Source of the DNA: Diplocarpon mali
Lineage: Eukaryota > Ascomycota > Leotiomycetes > Helotiales > Drepanopezizaceae
Assembly (NCBI GenBank): GCA_024741835.1
Contig: JAENRP010000433.1
Coordinates: 1-32,533 of the forward strand
Reading direction: 5' to 3'
DNA: 32,533 nucleotides
Part shown: piece by piece, positions 11,690-22,139 of the stretch
Numbering within the stretch: position 1 is the stretch's first letter
How the letters are laid out: every line of letters starts with the position of its first letter
Made by a program: the position numbers and the translations under genes
Notes under the pieces: model-generated
The model's input: only the letters and a program-made list of their open reading frames with translations
Database searches by the model: none
Told to the model about the DNA's origin: nothing

Positions 11690-11960
11690 GCTCTCTTAAA
11701 TAAGATATTAAGAATAAGTCCTAAGTATAAGGTATATTCAGTACTATAGCAACGCACGCTATCTCTATATACAGAAGATGGCCCTTTTATCCTCCTACCA
11801 TCCTGCGCCGATCATATGATATATATCACAAGACCTATCCATCTCAGGTCTCTATAGTACTTAGGCTATTGGAAAAACTGTTCTTCCAACGACCTAAGGA
11901 GTGTATTATATAGAAAATAGGCTAAATATGCTAGTACGCGCCCTAAGGTGTGGATTCACA
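11690..11960 (-). repeat. 5' LTR of Gypsy-1 (outer part; inner end not located)
   Basis: On the minus strand the element begins TGTGAATCCACACC at 11960. The following 200 bp are richer in G+C than the interior and include the palindrome ATCATATGAT (11811-11820), a TATA-like GGATAAAAGGG (around 11785) and a run of pyrimidines. The second LTR is not in the window, so the inner boundary (somewhere between about 11440 and 11690) cannot be fixed. The stretch 11000-11690 shows no convincing frame and is taken as LTR remainder plus leader. Confidence 0.55.
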
Positions 11961-12480
11961 TTTTGGCCGAGCGGTATTATATATAATAATATACTAAAAA
12001 GGTAGCGTATTATCCAATTAATAGCTTTAAAGTATTTAAAGCTTAGGTTTATATAGAAATAAGATAGCTAGGCGATTGCAAAAGCTATATCTAGGCGTAG
12101 CATAATAGCTATATATAAGGCAAAGCCTACTTTTTCTTAGAACTCCTTAATTCTCGAGTAGGAAGCTATTTCGTAGTTCTTTTTAAGTTCGAAGTAGGGG
12201 AGCGGCGTACTAAGGAAACGCCCTATATTAAGGCCGAACCTCTTCGCCATCTTCTTAATATAAGCGTCATAGAGTAGAGTAATTATACCCTGCTTCCTAT
12301 CTCAAGAGACTCTCACCCTTAAGAACTACTTAATATCTCCTATAGCTATTAATTCATATGCTTCGCGCAGTCCTTCTATAGTCTTCTAAGCTTCTTCTTA
12401 TGGTGCGGTCGGCTGGAGGGCCTTCATTAGGTCGCTCAGGAGGCTCGCAAAAGTAGGGGAAGATGATTAATTGTATTATT
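11961..12480 (-). pseudogene. Copia reverse transcriptase fragment (minus strand)
   Basis: The minus strand reads LREAYELIAIGDIK-x-FLRVRVS (about 12365-12310), LLYDAYIKKMAKRFGL, LSTPLPYFELKK, KEFQEKVGFALYIAIMLRLDIAF and INWIIRYLFSI (about 12010). These are consecutive segments of the C-terminal half of a copia RT. The 5' side is a low-complexity Ser/Ala/Pro stretch (SSSPTFASLLSDLMKALQP), and no RT is seen above 12480. The 3' side ends against the Gypsy-1 LTR at 11960. It is related to, but clearly different from, the copia fragment at 22140-23146. Truncated at both ends and broken by TAA/TAG stops. Confidence 0.75.
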
Positions 12481-12905
12481 CTCTAGTATATATATAGTAA
12501 GGAGACTTCGGAAAGAAAAGGGAGAGTCTATAACTTAGTAAAGTCATATAGAGGGTCTTTAGAATAAGTAGAGACTCCGCCTATTCTATATAATACACCC
12601 CCTAGTTAGGCGATGCTCTTAGAATCGCTTAGCTATATAGATAAAATAAAAGAAAGAATAGCAATTATAAAGAAAAGAGGCTCTATCTTATATACTACCC
12701 CTTTAAAGGTCGTTCCTTTTAAAATAAGAAAGGTCGTTATAAGCAGTAAGCGTTCTTAGAAATCTTTGCGATTTTATACTAGTGCTTTATTAGGCTTTTT
12801 ATAAAGTATTTCCATTATAAAGGTTCTCCTTCCCTTCTTTTAAAAACAATCCTCCTTTATTATTTAAAAATATTATCTTTATACTAATAATTTTTAAATA
12901 TAAAA
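12481..12905. other. No gene seen; contains a 10-bp inverted repeat
   Basis: I see no reading frame I can defend here. The only structure is GTTAGGCGAT at 12605-12614 and ATCGCTTAGC at 12624-12633, complementary in 8 of 10 positions, both mismatches being transitions, separated by 9 bases. It lies upstream of the copia fragment at 11961-12480 and could be the remains of its LTR or leader. Confidence 0.4.
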
Positions 12906-13393
12906 GGAACTCCTACTTATTATAGCCCCGGCCGCCCTTGCAAAGTAAGACCCTTAGAGTCCCTATACCTTACGTTATACTAACTTTACGCTAGGTCGCT
13001 GGCACTCCCTTAAGAGCTGCAACCTTAGTGCGCTTATCCTAGCGCCTGCTAGGCAATAAGCCGCCGCTACTATCGCCCCCGCCGCCGCCGCCGCCCCTAC
13101 TACCGCCGCTACCTAAGAGCCTTGCCCCTACTGCGCGCTATATACCTAAGCCTATAATAGAGCGCGATAATACGTATATATATTATATTATATATAAGAG
13201 TATTAGCAATCTCGATTATTAGTACTTTAATAGCACCTTTAGTATATATTGCATTTATTATATAATACTAAGCAATAGCTGCTAGTAGGCTAGCAAACTT
13301 CTCCTTGCCTTTTAAAAGGCTATTATATCGGCCTATGCCTATAGTGCCTTTAAGAAGGAGGTAGTACTACTACTTAATATAGTAAAAGGTGCG
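12906..13393 (+). pseudogene. Ala-rich, Cys-containing ORF, 5' part, split by Copia-2
   Basis: A plus-strand frame (codons in phase with 12901, 13381) reads a Pro/Ala/Thr-rich tract with a run of Ala codons at 13060-13110. It continues through CPYC (13114-13125), a long polar stretch broken only by TAA/TAG, and ends with C-L-stop-C (13339-13350) and KRC at the insertion point. Counting the GTGCG duplication once, it runs in frame into 21478-22016. The cysteines form C-x2-C, then C-x2-C-x14-C. Function unknown; the start is not visible. The CpG-rich Ala tract has kept its bases while its surroundings are RIP-altered. Confidence 0.55.
13389..13393. repeat. Target-site duplication of Copia-2, left (GTGCG)
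   Basis: GTGCG directly before the left LTR is matched by GTGCG at 21473-21477 directly after the right LTR. Confidence 0.9.
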
Positions 13394-13692
13394 TATTGGT
13401 ACGCAGATTCCTATGCAGGAGGCAAGCTGCCCTCGTTCCTGGGGTTATCTTACATAGCTATACCATATGCGATATAAGGGGTTTCGTATATATTTCAGAC
13501 AGCTATTCAGCCAGAGGACTTCAGAAGGATATCTATATACAGCTAAGAGAGACTATAGGAGGGAGGACATTTATAAGTATAAAGGTACTATCTCAGTTAT
13601 ATAAAGATAAATAGATATTATAATAGATTCTTTTTAATAATAAGTACTTAACTATATTTATATGAATATCGATTACTAGTATAGAACTTATA
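13394..13692 (+). repeat. 5' LTR of Copia-2
   Basis: 299 bp, beginning TATTGG (from TGTTGG) and ending ACTTATA (from ACCTACA). Against 21174-21472 I count about 30 differences, all transitions and no gaps. The first eight changes fall in the right LTR; most later ones fall in this one. Short plus-strand ORFs inside it are not genes. Confidence 0.92.
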
Positions 13693-14059
13693 CTAATTAG
13701 TGGTAGCACCTTTACTACAGATAGCAAGGTTATTAAACTGAAGAATTCTTTCTTGATTTTAAGGAGTACTTAATTGTATTTCCAGCTTACTTTAAATACT
13801 AACTTAAATATATAAAGTAATATCAGTTACTACTAAAGGAGAAAAGGCGAAAGGTATGCGAATTAAGCTAGAGTTATTACTTTAAAGGTAGATACTATCC
13901 TCTTTTACCTGCGTTTTATTATACATTACAATTAAGGCAAAACTAGAGTGCAATTGGTATCCTAACTATAATTAGATAATAGCGTAATAATATATAAAAT
14001 ACAACTATATCGGACTTCTTTCGGACCCTATTAGGGCGTAGAGCAATATCTGGATAATA
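13693..14059 (+). other. Leader of Copia-2
   Basis: No convincing frame. TGGTAGCACC at 13703-13712, about 10 bases inside the LTR, begins TGG as a tRNA primer site would, and is the best primer-binding candidate. No matching tRNA end can be named with confidence. Confidence 0.35.
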
Positions 14060-17000
14060 TTAGGAAATAACCAAGGGAGGACTATTAATACTGCTTATTC
14101 TAAAGCAACCCCAGATACTAAGGGACCTTAAAAGGGATATAAGACCTTAGGAGGATTAACTTAGTAAAGAGGCCCTTAGACTAAAAGATCAATATATAGA
14201 GAACTTCCGAAAGATATTATAAGATAGCAAAAGGAGAAGGTTATACCTTATTAAGGACTTTTAAAAGGAGTTCTAAGATTAGATAGTTAGCGACTTTAAA
14301 TCGCTAGATAAGGACGTTTAATAACGCTTAAGGGATAACCTTTAGTACTATAGAATATACGTTTAATATAAGAAGGGCGTTTCGATCGGCTAGGCACTTT
14401 TTAATATAGTATACTAAGAAGGAAACGAGTGGCTAAAAGACTAGCTAGAGTTATAAACCTAAGAAGTACCGAACTTAGTTATAGCACAATCTTTAAGATA
14501 TAGAATAAGGTTTACTTTAGAATTTGCCAAATCTATACAAATAAGCGAGCCACCTACTTAAAGGGTTACTATAGCTGAATAGGAGATACTACGCTAAGAC
14601 TCGCTTCGGCAAAGATACCTTAGATATAATAATACTTTATAAGATAACTTATATAAAGCAGATACTTTAAGATAAATAATTAAATAATATAACCTTAAAA
14701 AAATACTATATTAACCCTAGTTAAAACGAACCCTAGTCTTGCAATACCTAAAGATCCTAAATCTAATACTAATGCCGCCGATCTAACTAAGAGACGGATT
14801 ATTACTACCCTTTGCTATAGGAAGGGGTTTAAGAGCACTTCTAGACCTTAATTAGAGTAACGCTCAACTATCCTAGTATATTATAGAACCTTTAACTTTA
14901 AATTAGGCCAAAACCCTTATAAATCTGAGTAAGATATATATTAAGGAGACTTAGTACTTAAGTAGGAAAGATCACCTTAATAAGAAGCTTTATATATTCG
15001 CCGATTTATACCAAAGAGCCTTAATAGACTAGAGTATATAATATAGAGCCTTTCTATCTATATTATAAAACTCGGCCTTAATATACTACTATTAGTACTT
15101 GCAAAACAAGAACTTTAAGTTTGTTAAGCTAGTAGAGGCTATTTAGGCCAATTACAAGACCAAAGAGAGAAGTAGCAGATTCCTAAGGAGGTAGTTTCGG
15201 CTGACATTTGACCTATTCTAATAAAAGGACTACTAAAGGGGGAAACCGATCCTAACCTAACTTAAGAACTATACTAAGGAGCTATAAAACTTGCAATTAG
15301 GCCTATATACTAGTATAAGGAACGATCGATCGATTAGAGATAGACTTATATAAGGTATTTCTAAGAATCGGCTATTCTAAATAGCACTTTTTAAGCTACT
15401 AATAACGTTCCTAGCTCTATTAGATAGCTTATAGGCTTGCGTAAAAGTAGTTGCCTAGGACAGACTATCTAAACCCTAGCACCTTAGTTCAGCTACTAAT
15501 AGACCTTAATATCATTTAGCTAAAGAGCAAGGGCAATCTATAATACACTTTTCAAATAGAAAGATAAAGTTTGCCTAAGGTAATAAGAGAGGAATAACCT
15601 TTTAATTAAAACCAGACTATATAAGGTATATTATATACTAGAAAAAGGACTACTATAGTAGTAAGCACTTAGAAGAAGAAAGAGCCGCTTAAAAGTCTTG
15701 CTATATAGCAAGCCGATAAGCCAAAGGCTATAAGCTAATAGATAAAATATATAAGGTATACCTTGCTTAAGAAGATAATAGAGTATATTCGGAAGGTAAT
15801 AGGACTGATAAGAATAAATAGGAAACGTCTTTAAAAGAGGAGGACTAAGCAATTAGCGACCTTAAGGATAGTAATATTAACTTTATTATAGTATTCCTAG
15901 CTTTTAAAAGGGAATATGACTTAAGAACTATACTTGACTAGCTTGAAAAGCAAAAGGCTAAATACCTCTTAATAATAAGGGTTAATAAACCTATACAAAC
16001 GGACCCTAAGGTATTTATAACCTAGTAGACAGATTAGTTCTTCTAAAGATTCCTAATTAATATAGGTACCTTAAATAAAAATATAAGAGGAATCAACTAA
16101 TTCAAAGCCCTATAAAATATATAAGACGCAGTTCTAGCTCCACTTAGCGCTAAAAAGCATAAAATTACCTTTAAGGCAGATTTATAAAATGCAATTAGCA
16201 AGACAACTATTCAAATACTAGTAGGCCTTATCGAATTCTTAATTATAGAGGTAGATATACCGTTTTTAGTCTACTTACAATAATTCGATAAAATAGGAGC
16301 TAAATATAACAATCTGCGCAATTTGCTTATAATCGGCAAGGAGAAATACTTAATTATTAGAAAACATAAGTACCTATAGCTTTTACTTAATATAATAGAG
16401 CAACTTCTGATAACTTCAAAGGGTATAATCAATATATGCCACTTAATAGAAATAGAGATTTAAAGGTTATATAAAAGATTCGAATATCCTTTGGTAAAGC
16501 GCCTTAAATACCTCCTAAACTAGGCCAGTTATAATATAGACTCTAGCATTATAGTAAGAGTAAGGGAAATATACTACTATTATCAATTGCATACCGACGC
16601 CTTTTATAGATTCCGATTTAAGCTATAAGATAATATCGACTTTAATTATACTATATATATTGATATTGCTTAGTTCGGTAGAAGGAACGCCTTTTATATA
16701 GTTGATAAAGTGATAGGATTTAGAGCCGCAAGGTTCTTATAAAAGGGAATAAGAGCACATTCGGCCGACATAGTGTTTTAAGCCCTCAAATTGGCTTGGC
16801 TAGATACTTATATTAGACCTTCTGATTTTATAATATACGACTATAGCACTAACTTCAACTCAGTAGAGTTTAAAAGCTCTTTAAGATCTATAGGAATAAC
16901 CCTTAAACTAGTTCCTATAGAGGCGTATTACTCTATCGGCAAGGTCGAATAGTATCATCGCCCTTTAAGATATGCCTTTAAGATAATAACGGCTAAATAC

Positions 17001-19340
17001 CTTTAATTAAGCGACGATAAAAGGCTGCAAATAGCTATTAAAGCAGTTAATAATATAGCAAGGCCTAATAGGATAATTCCCACTTTACTCATTTTTAAAG
17101 TATATCTGAGGCTAACTGAACTAGATCTACTAAATCTATTAGTAGAATAGAGGGCAATAATAATTAAAAAGGCTATAAAGGAAGTAAGGAAGATCTACGC
17201 TACTCGCAAGGTCAACTACGCTTTAGGTATAAGGAATGGCCTTAGAACCACTTATATCTACGATTTGAAGTTAAAAGACCTAGTATTAGTATATTAGGAG
17301 AAAGGAGGATAGATAGGCCTATTCGAGTTCCTAGGCTTAGAGAACGAAACCTATATAGTTAATATCAGCGGCAAAATAAAGCACTTTAAGTCAATAAGCG
17401 TACGCCTATTTAAAATCGATAATAAAGAGAACTGCTTAAAGGAAACTAAAGGAACTAAACCTAAGGATCGAACAACTACCGAAAGGGAGTAGAACGCAAT
17501 TGATATTAATAAAGAAGTAGAGCCCTCTCGCTTAGTTGAACCGCAACTTAATAGCTGCAAGCAATTACTAAGAGTAAGGGTTCCCTTTATTAAGCCTATT
17601 TCCAGCCTTCCTATAATCGATAATAATTATAATACTAAGATATGAATATCCTTTAAAGTAGACAATAAGCCATATATAGCTAAATCGGAGGTATTCCTAA
17701 TAGAGAAAGAGAATAGGGACTAGGAATTGTCGTAGAAACTATAGGAAGAAGGCAAGATTACTACTCCTAGGCGCCCTTTTTAGCAATCTCGCTTAAAGGA
17801 GTACTAAGGGCTAATAAATAAGGGGGTATTTATACTAATAAATAAAAATGACCCTGCTATAAAAGGCAAGAGGATCTTTAAATCGAAAATGGTTGATAAG
17901 ATAAAGGGGAAGGAGATAGATCACCTATTCGAGAAATCACGCCTAGTTATATAGGCCTAGAACGATACTAGTAAGAAGGAGGAAGGTATAATCACTTAAT
18001 CTCTAATAATCTAATAAGCAAGCTAACGCCTTTTAGTATCACTTTCGGTATTAATCCGGGAATACTTTAAAGAATAGGGTAAGAAGGGCATTCTCGGCCT
18101 ATGGGATATTATATAAGTATATACCTAGGCAGCTTCGAAGCTACTATGCAATATATTTATATTTCCCTTATAAGATATCGCTAAGCTATTCCCTATAGGT
18201 ATAGTCTTTAAAGTAGTACTACCGCTCTATAGCATTCCTAAATTAGGAAACCACTAATTTAGCACTTACTATAAGTACTATTATAGCAATCTCAGTATAG
18301 CCAACTTAACTTATAACCCTTATTTATTATTAACCTTAAGCACTTCTCCCTTTTTCAATATAGTAAGAATACAAATAGATAATACTTTAATACTTAGAGA
18401 AGCAGACTTCTTAAAAAAGGAAGAGGATAAGATCAAAAGGGTAGGATTCCTTATAAAGCTAATATAGCACCTATTGAGCATTGAATTACTAGCTTTCAAT
18501 AGGTATATTATTTCCTAGGAAGAGGATATAGTATATATGCGATAAAAGGGCTAAGGCTAAAGGCTGGAACTAGTTAATACTTCTTAGGAGGACTATAAGT
18601 AATAATACCTAGAGCAAAGAGCAAGGGGAGCTTATTTAGCTATAATCTACTAGCTAAAAGCTTCCTTTGATTTATTAGCTGCAGCCTAATATTAGGATCC
18701 GATAGTTTAGGATACGGAGAATCTAAATAAGCGACTTAAATGGATCCGAAATAACCCTAAAAGAGGCCTAACCTACCTTGCTATTAATTTATAAAACGCT
18801 AAACTATTCGCATTTATTAATAGATCTTTTGCTAATAATAAGGATTTAAGCTCGCAGATCGGCTATATTATCGTACTAGCTACTAAAGAGGAAGGAGAAT
18901 CGCAGTTTACTCTAAAAGGCAATATTCTATACTATAGCTCAACAAAGTGTAAGAGAGTAATAAGAGCTATACTAGCCTCCGAACTATATGCTATAGTAGT
19001 AGGTATTAATATGCTAGTTTCTATAGCTACAACGATCGATATAGTAACAGCTAAGCTGAGTCTACCCCGCCTCCCTACTATTATATATATAAATTCCCTC
19101 TCCTTATATAAGTGTATTATCAAATTAGGTACTATAAAAGAGAAGCGATTAATAATCGATATAATAGCTATTCGACAATTGTACAAGAATAGGGAGCTTA
19201 TAGAGATATATTGGATCGATGGCGCTAGCAACCCCGCCGATGCTATAATAAAAGCCAATCCAAATCAGGCCCTTTAGCAGCTGGTAGATACTAATTCGAT
19301 AACTGTCAGAAAGGAGGAATAGGTATAAAGGCCTATTAGG
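14060..19340 (+). pseudogene. Gag-Pol polyprotein of Copia-2 (degraded)
   Basis: One register throughout. Gag occupies about 14060-15850, with a knuckle near 15627-15670 whose Cys codons read as Tyr (YIIY-x4-Y, SSKH). In the protease the catalytic D-T-G reads N-I-G at 16059-16067. A His/Cys zinc region follows near 16450-16580, with His and Cys turned to Tyr. Integrase keeps D, D, E at 16662, 16839 and 16947 and ends near HFKSISVRLF (about 17400). RT spans about 17700-18600, and its QxDD box reads IQIDNT (about 18370). RNase H spans about 18800-19310: SSTKCKRV, ILASELYA, then the Asp of a TDSKSLY-like motif read as Asn (YINSLSLY), ending WIDGASNPADAI. An ATG-led open stretch of 88 codons (19011-19277) is just the least damaged part of RNase H. 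Broken by dozens of TAA/TAG codons. Confidence 0.88.
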
Positions 19341-19449
19341 GCATAACCAGACTTGAAAAGGTCTTAGATTGATAATATCTGATATTTTTTAATTGCAAGC
19401 TATTAGCAATTTTTTATTTTTATTTATTTTTTTTATTTTATTGCGAGAT

Positions 19450-19547
19450 ATATTCCTACACTTGCTATTACTACCTTCTTTTTTTTTATCTTTTCTTGCT
19501 ATATTCCTACACTTGCTATTACTACCTTCTTTTTATCTTTTCTTACT
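19450..19547. repeat. 51-bp direct tandem repeat
   Basis: Two copies of a pyrimidine-rich unit starting ATATTCCTACACTTGC at 19450 and 19501, differing mainly in the length of the T run. It lies between the pol stop and the antisense gene of Copia-2. No coding frame. Confidence 0.85.
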
Positions 19548-19626
19548 TACCTGCGCGTACTTGCATTTTTTTTATCACTCGAGTAGTACTAGAGAAGGAG
19601 GTTATGACAAAGCAGCGATTATTATA

Positions 19627-20645
19627 TTACTAAAGATAATGATCTACTAACGATTCTACCCCTAATAAGCACTTATCTTAAGTACTAGGATTTCTAAGGC
19701 GTAGATCCCTAGCCCCTTAAGTCTTAAAGGCCTTACTACTCGAAATAGCAACTAAGTTGGCCTGCTCCTCTTAAGCTTATACCTAAGTAAGAGCGGCCGC
19801 AATCTCCTTTAAATTCAGTTCATCTAAATCACCGAGATCCAGATCCCTGCCCTTCGGAGAGCCCTTAGAAGGGACCTATCTACCCTTGCCCTTTTAGCGG
19901 CAGATATTATTAGAGGGAGCTTGAGAACGGCCCTTAGCTAAGCTAAATAGCCCCTTTATACGCTAGAGGGAGCCGAGCACCTCGGCGCCTTAAGTCTTAA
20001 GACGCCCGAGGGTAGTATTGCCGCCTTAGATAGCGCGTAATAGATCTTACGAATAGTCAGTTATTAATATCAAATAGATTCAAGGGCACTTATAGCCTGC
20101 TAGGTATTTGCAAGGTTAATACTATAGCAAAGGGCATAAGCTTCGTTTAGCTAAGCTAGCTAAAGGGCATCTTAAGTCTTTAGGACTATAGAGATTTATA
20201 TCTAAGTCTCTTTAGATAGGATTTAGGCCGCCTTTTAAATCGCTTTAATATCGCTACTAACTTAAGCATTCTAAAGGATAATATACTTATCCTAAGCTTA
20301 GATAAGTATTTAAAACAGATATCTATTAAAGGTTATTAAAGTAAGAGGATATTAAATAGTACTTACTAAGACGCACTTTGCCTACTACGCAATGCAGTAG
20401 TTATACTTCTTAAAAGTAAGAGTATTAAATGCGTATATATGGCTGGTATTATTCTTATTAGCCTCCTTTCTTAATATCATACGCGTATAGTGTACGCATA
20501 GCACCTAAAAGGCCTTAGGCAGGTCCTCGGGATTGCATTTAAGCACTATCCAATTAGCAATATATATATTAAAGGGGGTCGGCCAACTATTAGGGCACTT
20601 ACTAATAATAATAATATTATTAATAGGATAATATGAGATAAGATC
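19627..20645 (-). pseudogene. Antisense Cys-rich gene carried by Copia-2 (degraded, unknown function)
   Basis: On the minus strand, opposite to gag-pol, a frame reads KCPNSWPTPF, ANWIVLKCNPEDLPKAF (about 20565-20515), then a six-cysteine pattern with spacing C-x2-C-x17-C-x9-C-x2-C-x6-C (about 20498-20365), restoring Tyr to Cys where RIP would have acted. A helical stretch rich in Ala, Gln and Leu follows (KAIQKAAQILSKETQI near 20240). The register changes near 20030 by an indel or lost intron. The C-terminal part holds basic KGKGR and KGSPKGR runs and an acidic DLDLGDLDELNLKEIAAALT stretch (about 19840-19780), ending near 19632. The cysteine spacing recalls the fungal Zn2Cys6 cluster but with a longer first loop. 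Function unknown. Frames on the plus strand here are poor. Confidence 0.55.
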
Positions 20646-21173
20646 TACTATAGGGTTAATCAACTTAAAAGTAAGAGGGGGAATCGACCTACTTATAAGA
20701 AGTGGGAGTTGGAGTTAAGAGATTAAGGGAGGAGGGAAGCTTAATATATATACCTTCTTAAAGGCCCCTCTTTTTCCCTTCTACAAATTATTATAATTTA
20801 CAGCCATAGTGGATTATAACTCTAGGTGACTCTTTAATAAAGAGTCTTGAATCTACCAGAACGCAACCGGACTATAATCGTATTACTATAAGGCTCGAAT
20901 AAAGACCTTAGATTGCTTCTATCACTTGGACACCTTTCCTTTCCCTCTTTGCTATTTTATCTTTGCTATTTGCCTTTATCTTTGCTATTCTACTTCATAT
21001 ATACTATCCTTATCACCTATTATATCTGCCTTTGCTATTAAGCTATTTGTCTTTGCTATTTTATTCTTTATTGCCATTTGATTATTTGCTACCGATCTGC
21101 CTCCTTTATATACCTATTCTACGTACTTCCTTATGCGAGTTGAAAAGGTCTTTTTAAAAGAGAGTACTGCCGG
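20646..21173. other. 3' untranslated stretch of Copia-2
   Basis: No gene. It holds a hairpin at 20828-20846 and a pyrimidine-rich zone (20930-21120) with five scattered copies of CTTTGCTATT. The last bases before the right LTR, AAAAGAGAG (21157-21165), could be the polypurine tract. The promoter of the antisense gene, if it had one, should also be here, but I cannot point to it. Confidence 0.5.
20828..20846. other. Perfect 8-bp hairpin in the Copia-2 3' region
   Basis: GACTCTTT at 20828-20835 and AAAGAGTC at 20839-20846 are exactly complementary around a three-base loop. Confidence 0.6.
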
Positions 21174-21472
21174 TATTAGTACGCAGATTCCTATATAGGA
21201 GGCAAGCTGCCCTTATTCCTAGGGTTATCTTATATAGCTATATCATATGCGATATAAGGGGTTTCGTATGTATTTCAGACGGCTATTCAGCCGGAGGACT
21301 TCGGAAGGATATCTATATGCGGCTAGGAGGGACTATAAGAGAGAGGATATTTATAGGTATAAAGGTACTATCTCGGTTATATAGAGATAGACAGACATTA
21401 TAATAGATTCTTTTTAATAATAAGTACTCAACTATATTCACGTGAATATCGATTACTAGTATAGAACCTATA
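21174..21472 (+). repeat. 3' LTR of Copia-2
   Basis: 299 bp, starting TATTAG and ending ACCTATA, followed by the GTGCG duplication. It retains the 12-bp palindrome ATTCACGTGAAT (21436-21447), which is ruined in the left LTR. Confidence 0.92.
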
Positions 21473-21477
21473 GTGCG
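21473..21477. repeat. Target-site duplication of Copia-2, right (GTGCG)
   Basis: Matches 13389-13393. Confidence 0.9.
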
Positions 21478-22016
21478 CTTTAAAGCTTCTATAGTATATT
21501 TATCGAATCTTATTAAGTTCTAAGCTGATTTTAAAAGATAGGAGCGATCGGACCCTAGTACTAAAAGGGCCTGCCACTCCTGCGAGTAGTAGTATTACTA
21601 CCTCCCTTGCTCCTAATATACTATTCCTATTCGCTCCTGGCCCCTTTAGCTCAGACCCGTTCGCCCCTACTATCGCTGCCGCCGCTTCTATCCCCTTTGC
21701 CTCTACTATCGCAGCCGCCGCTATAATCTCCCTATTCGTCTCCTTAGCCCTTGCTATTACCGCGCCTATTATTACCTCTACCGCCCTTACCCCTGCTGCC
21801 CCTATTGTCGCACCTTCTGCTATTGCCCCTACTATTGCTAATATATTTGCCAATAGGCTTTTGGCCAAAGGAGTGCTAGTAGGCCTCTTTTAAAAGGAGA
21901 TCTATATAAAGCTTATAGCTATAGTATCTTAGCTCTTAGCCTTAGCTAAGAGAATCTAAGAGAGGGTCGCGCCTTATAATAGCAGCTTAGGAATATTACC
22001 TATTTTATATTTTTAA
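21478..22016 (+). pseudogene. Ala-rich, Cys-containing ORF, 3' part, split by Copia-2
   Basis: Continues the frame of 12906-13393 exactly once one GTGCG is removed (codon completed by 21478-21479). It reads a Ser/Leu/Lys stretch, then an Ala/Pro/Ser/Thr-rich low-complexity domain (21575-21870) with internal near-repeats such as PTIAAAASIPFASTIAAAA, and ends at TAA 22014-22016. Only TAA/TAG interrupt it. The 122-codon minus-strand ORF at 21500-21868 is the reverse reading of the same Ala-rich tract. No family recognised. Confidence 0.55.
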
Positions 22017-22139
22017 AAAAGGAGAGCTTTTGCAATACGCTTTATAAGAGAAAACAAATAAACGTGACTATAAGAGAGTAAGAGCTTATAAGTATAAGTC
22101 TTTTAATAATAAGTGACTACTTACTAATAAGTGTAAATT

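Larger units (their letters stand above)
1996..11960 (-). mobile_element. Ty3/gypsy retrotransposon Gypsy-1 (RIP-degraded, 3' end cut off by copia X)
   Basis: A nearly 10-kb gypsy element on the minus strand: 5' LTR at the right end (outer edge 11960, reading TGTGAATCC), gag, protease, RT, RNase H, integrase, then a long C-terminal extension that runs to the X insertion at 1995. The domain order (protease, RT, RNase H, integrase) defines Ty3/gypsy. No 3' LTR is present in the window; it presumably lies beyond X. The catalytic Asp pair of RT reads Asn-Asn. Confidence 0.85.
13394..21472 (+). mobile_element. Complete Ty1/copia retrotransposon Copia-2 (RIP-degraded)
   Basis: An 8.1-kb element bounded by 299-bp LTRs and a 5-bp GTGCG target duplication. 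Order: LTR, leader, gag, protease, integrase, RT, RNase H, then about 1.8 kb of 3' sequence with an antisense pseudogene, then LTR. Integrase before RT defines Ty1/copia. Gag and pol share one register wherever I checked (14121, 15117, 15627, 16059, 16662, 16947, 19011), so it was a single polyprotein without frameshift. It inserted inside an Ala-rich ORF. Confidence 0.92.

Noticed and set aside
13396..13614. Plus-strand ORF of 72 codons
   Set aside because: It lies entirely in the Copia-2 left LTR and is broken in the right LTR.
15631..17560. Minus-strand ORFs at 15631-15852 and 17351-17560
   Set aside because: Reverse readings of Copia-2 gag and integrase, where the plus frame carries the recognisable motifs.
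18932..19258. Minus-strand ORF of 108 codons
   Set aside because: Reverse reading of the best-preserved RNase H segment of Copia-2.
21500..21868. Minus-strand Ala/Gly-rich ORF of 122 codons
   Set aside because: Reverse of the Ala/Pro-rich plus-strand frame, which alone stays in phase across the Copia-2 insertion.
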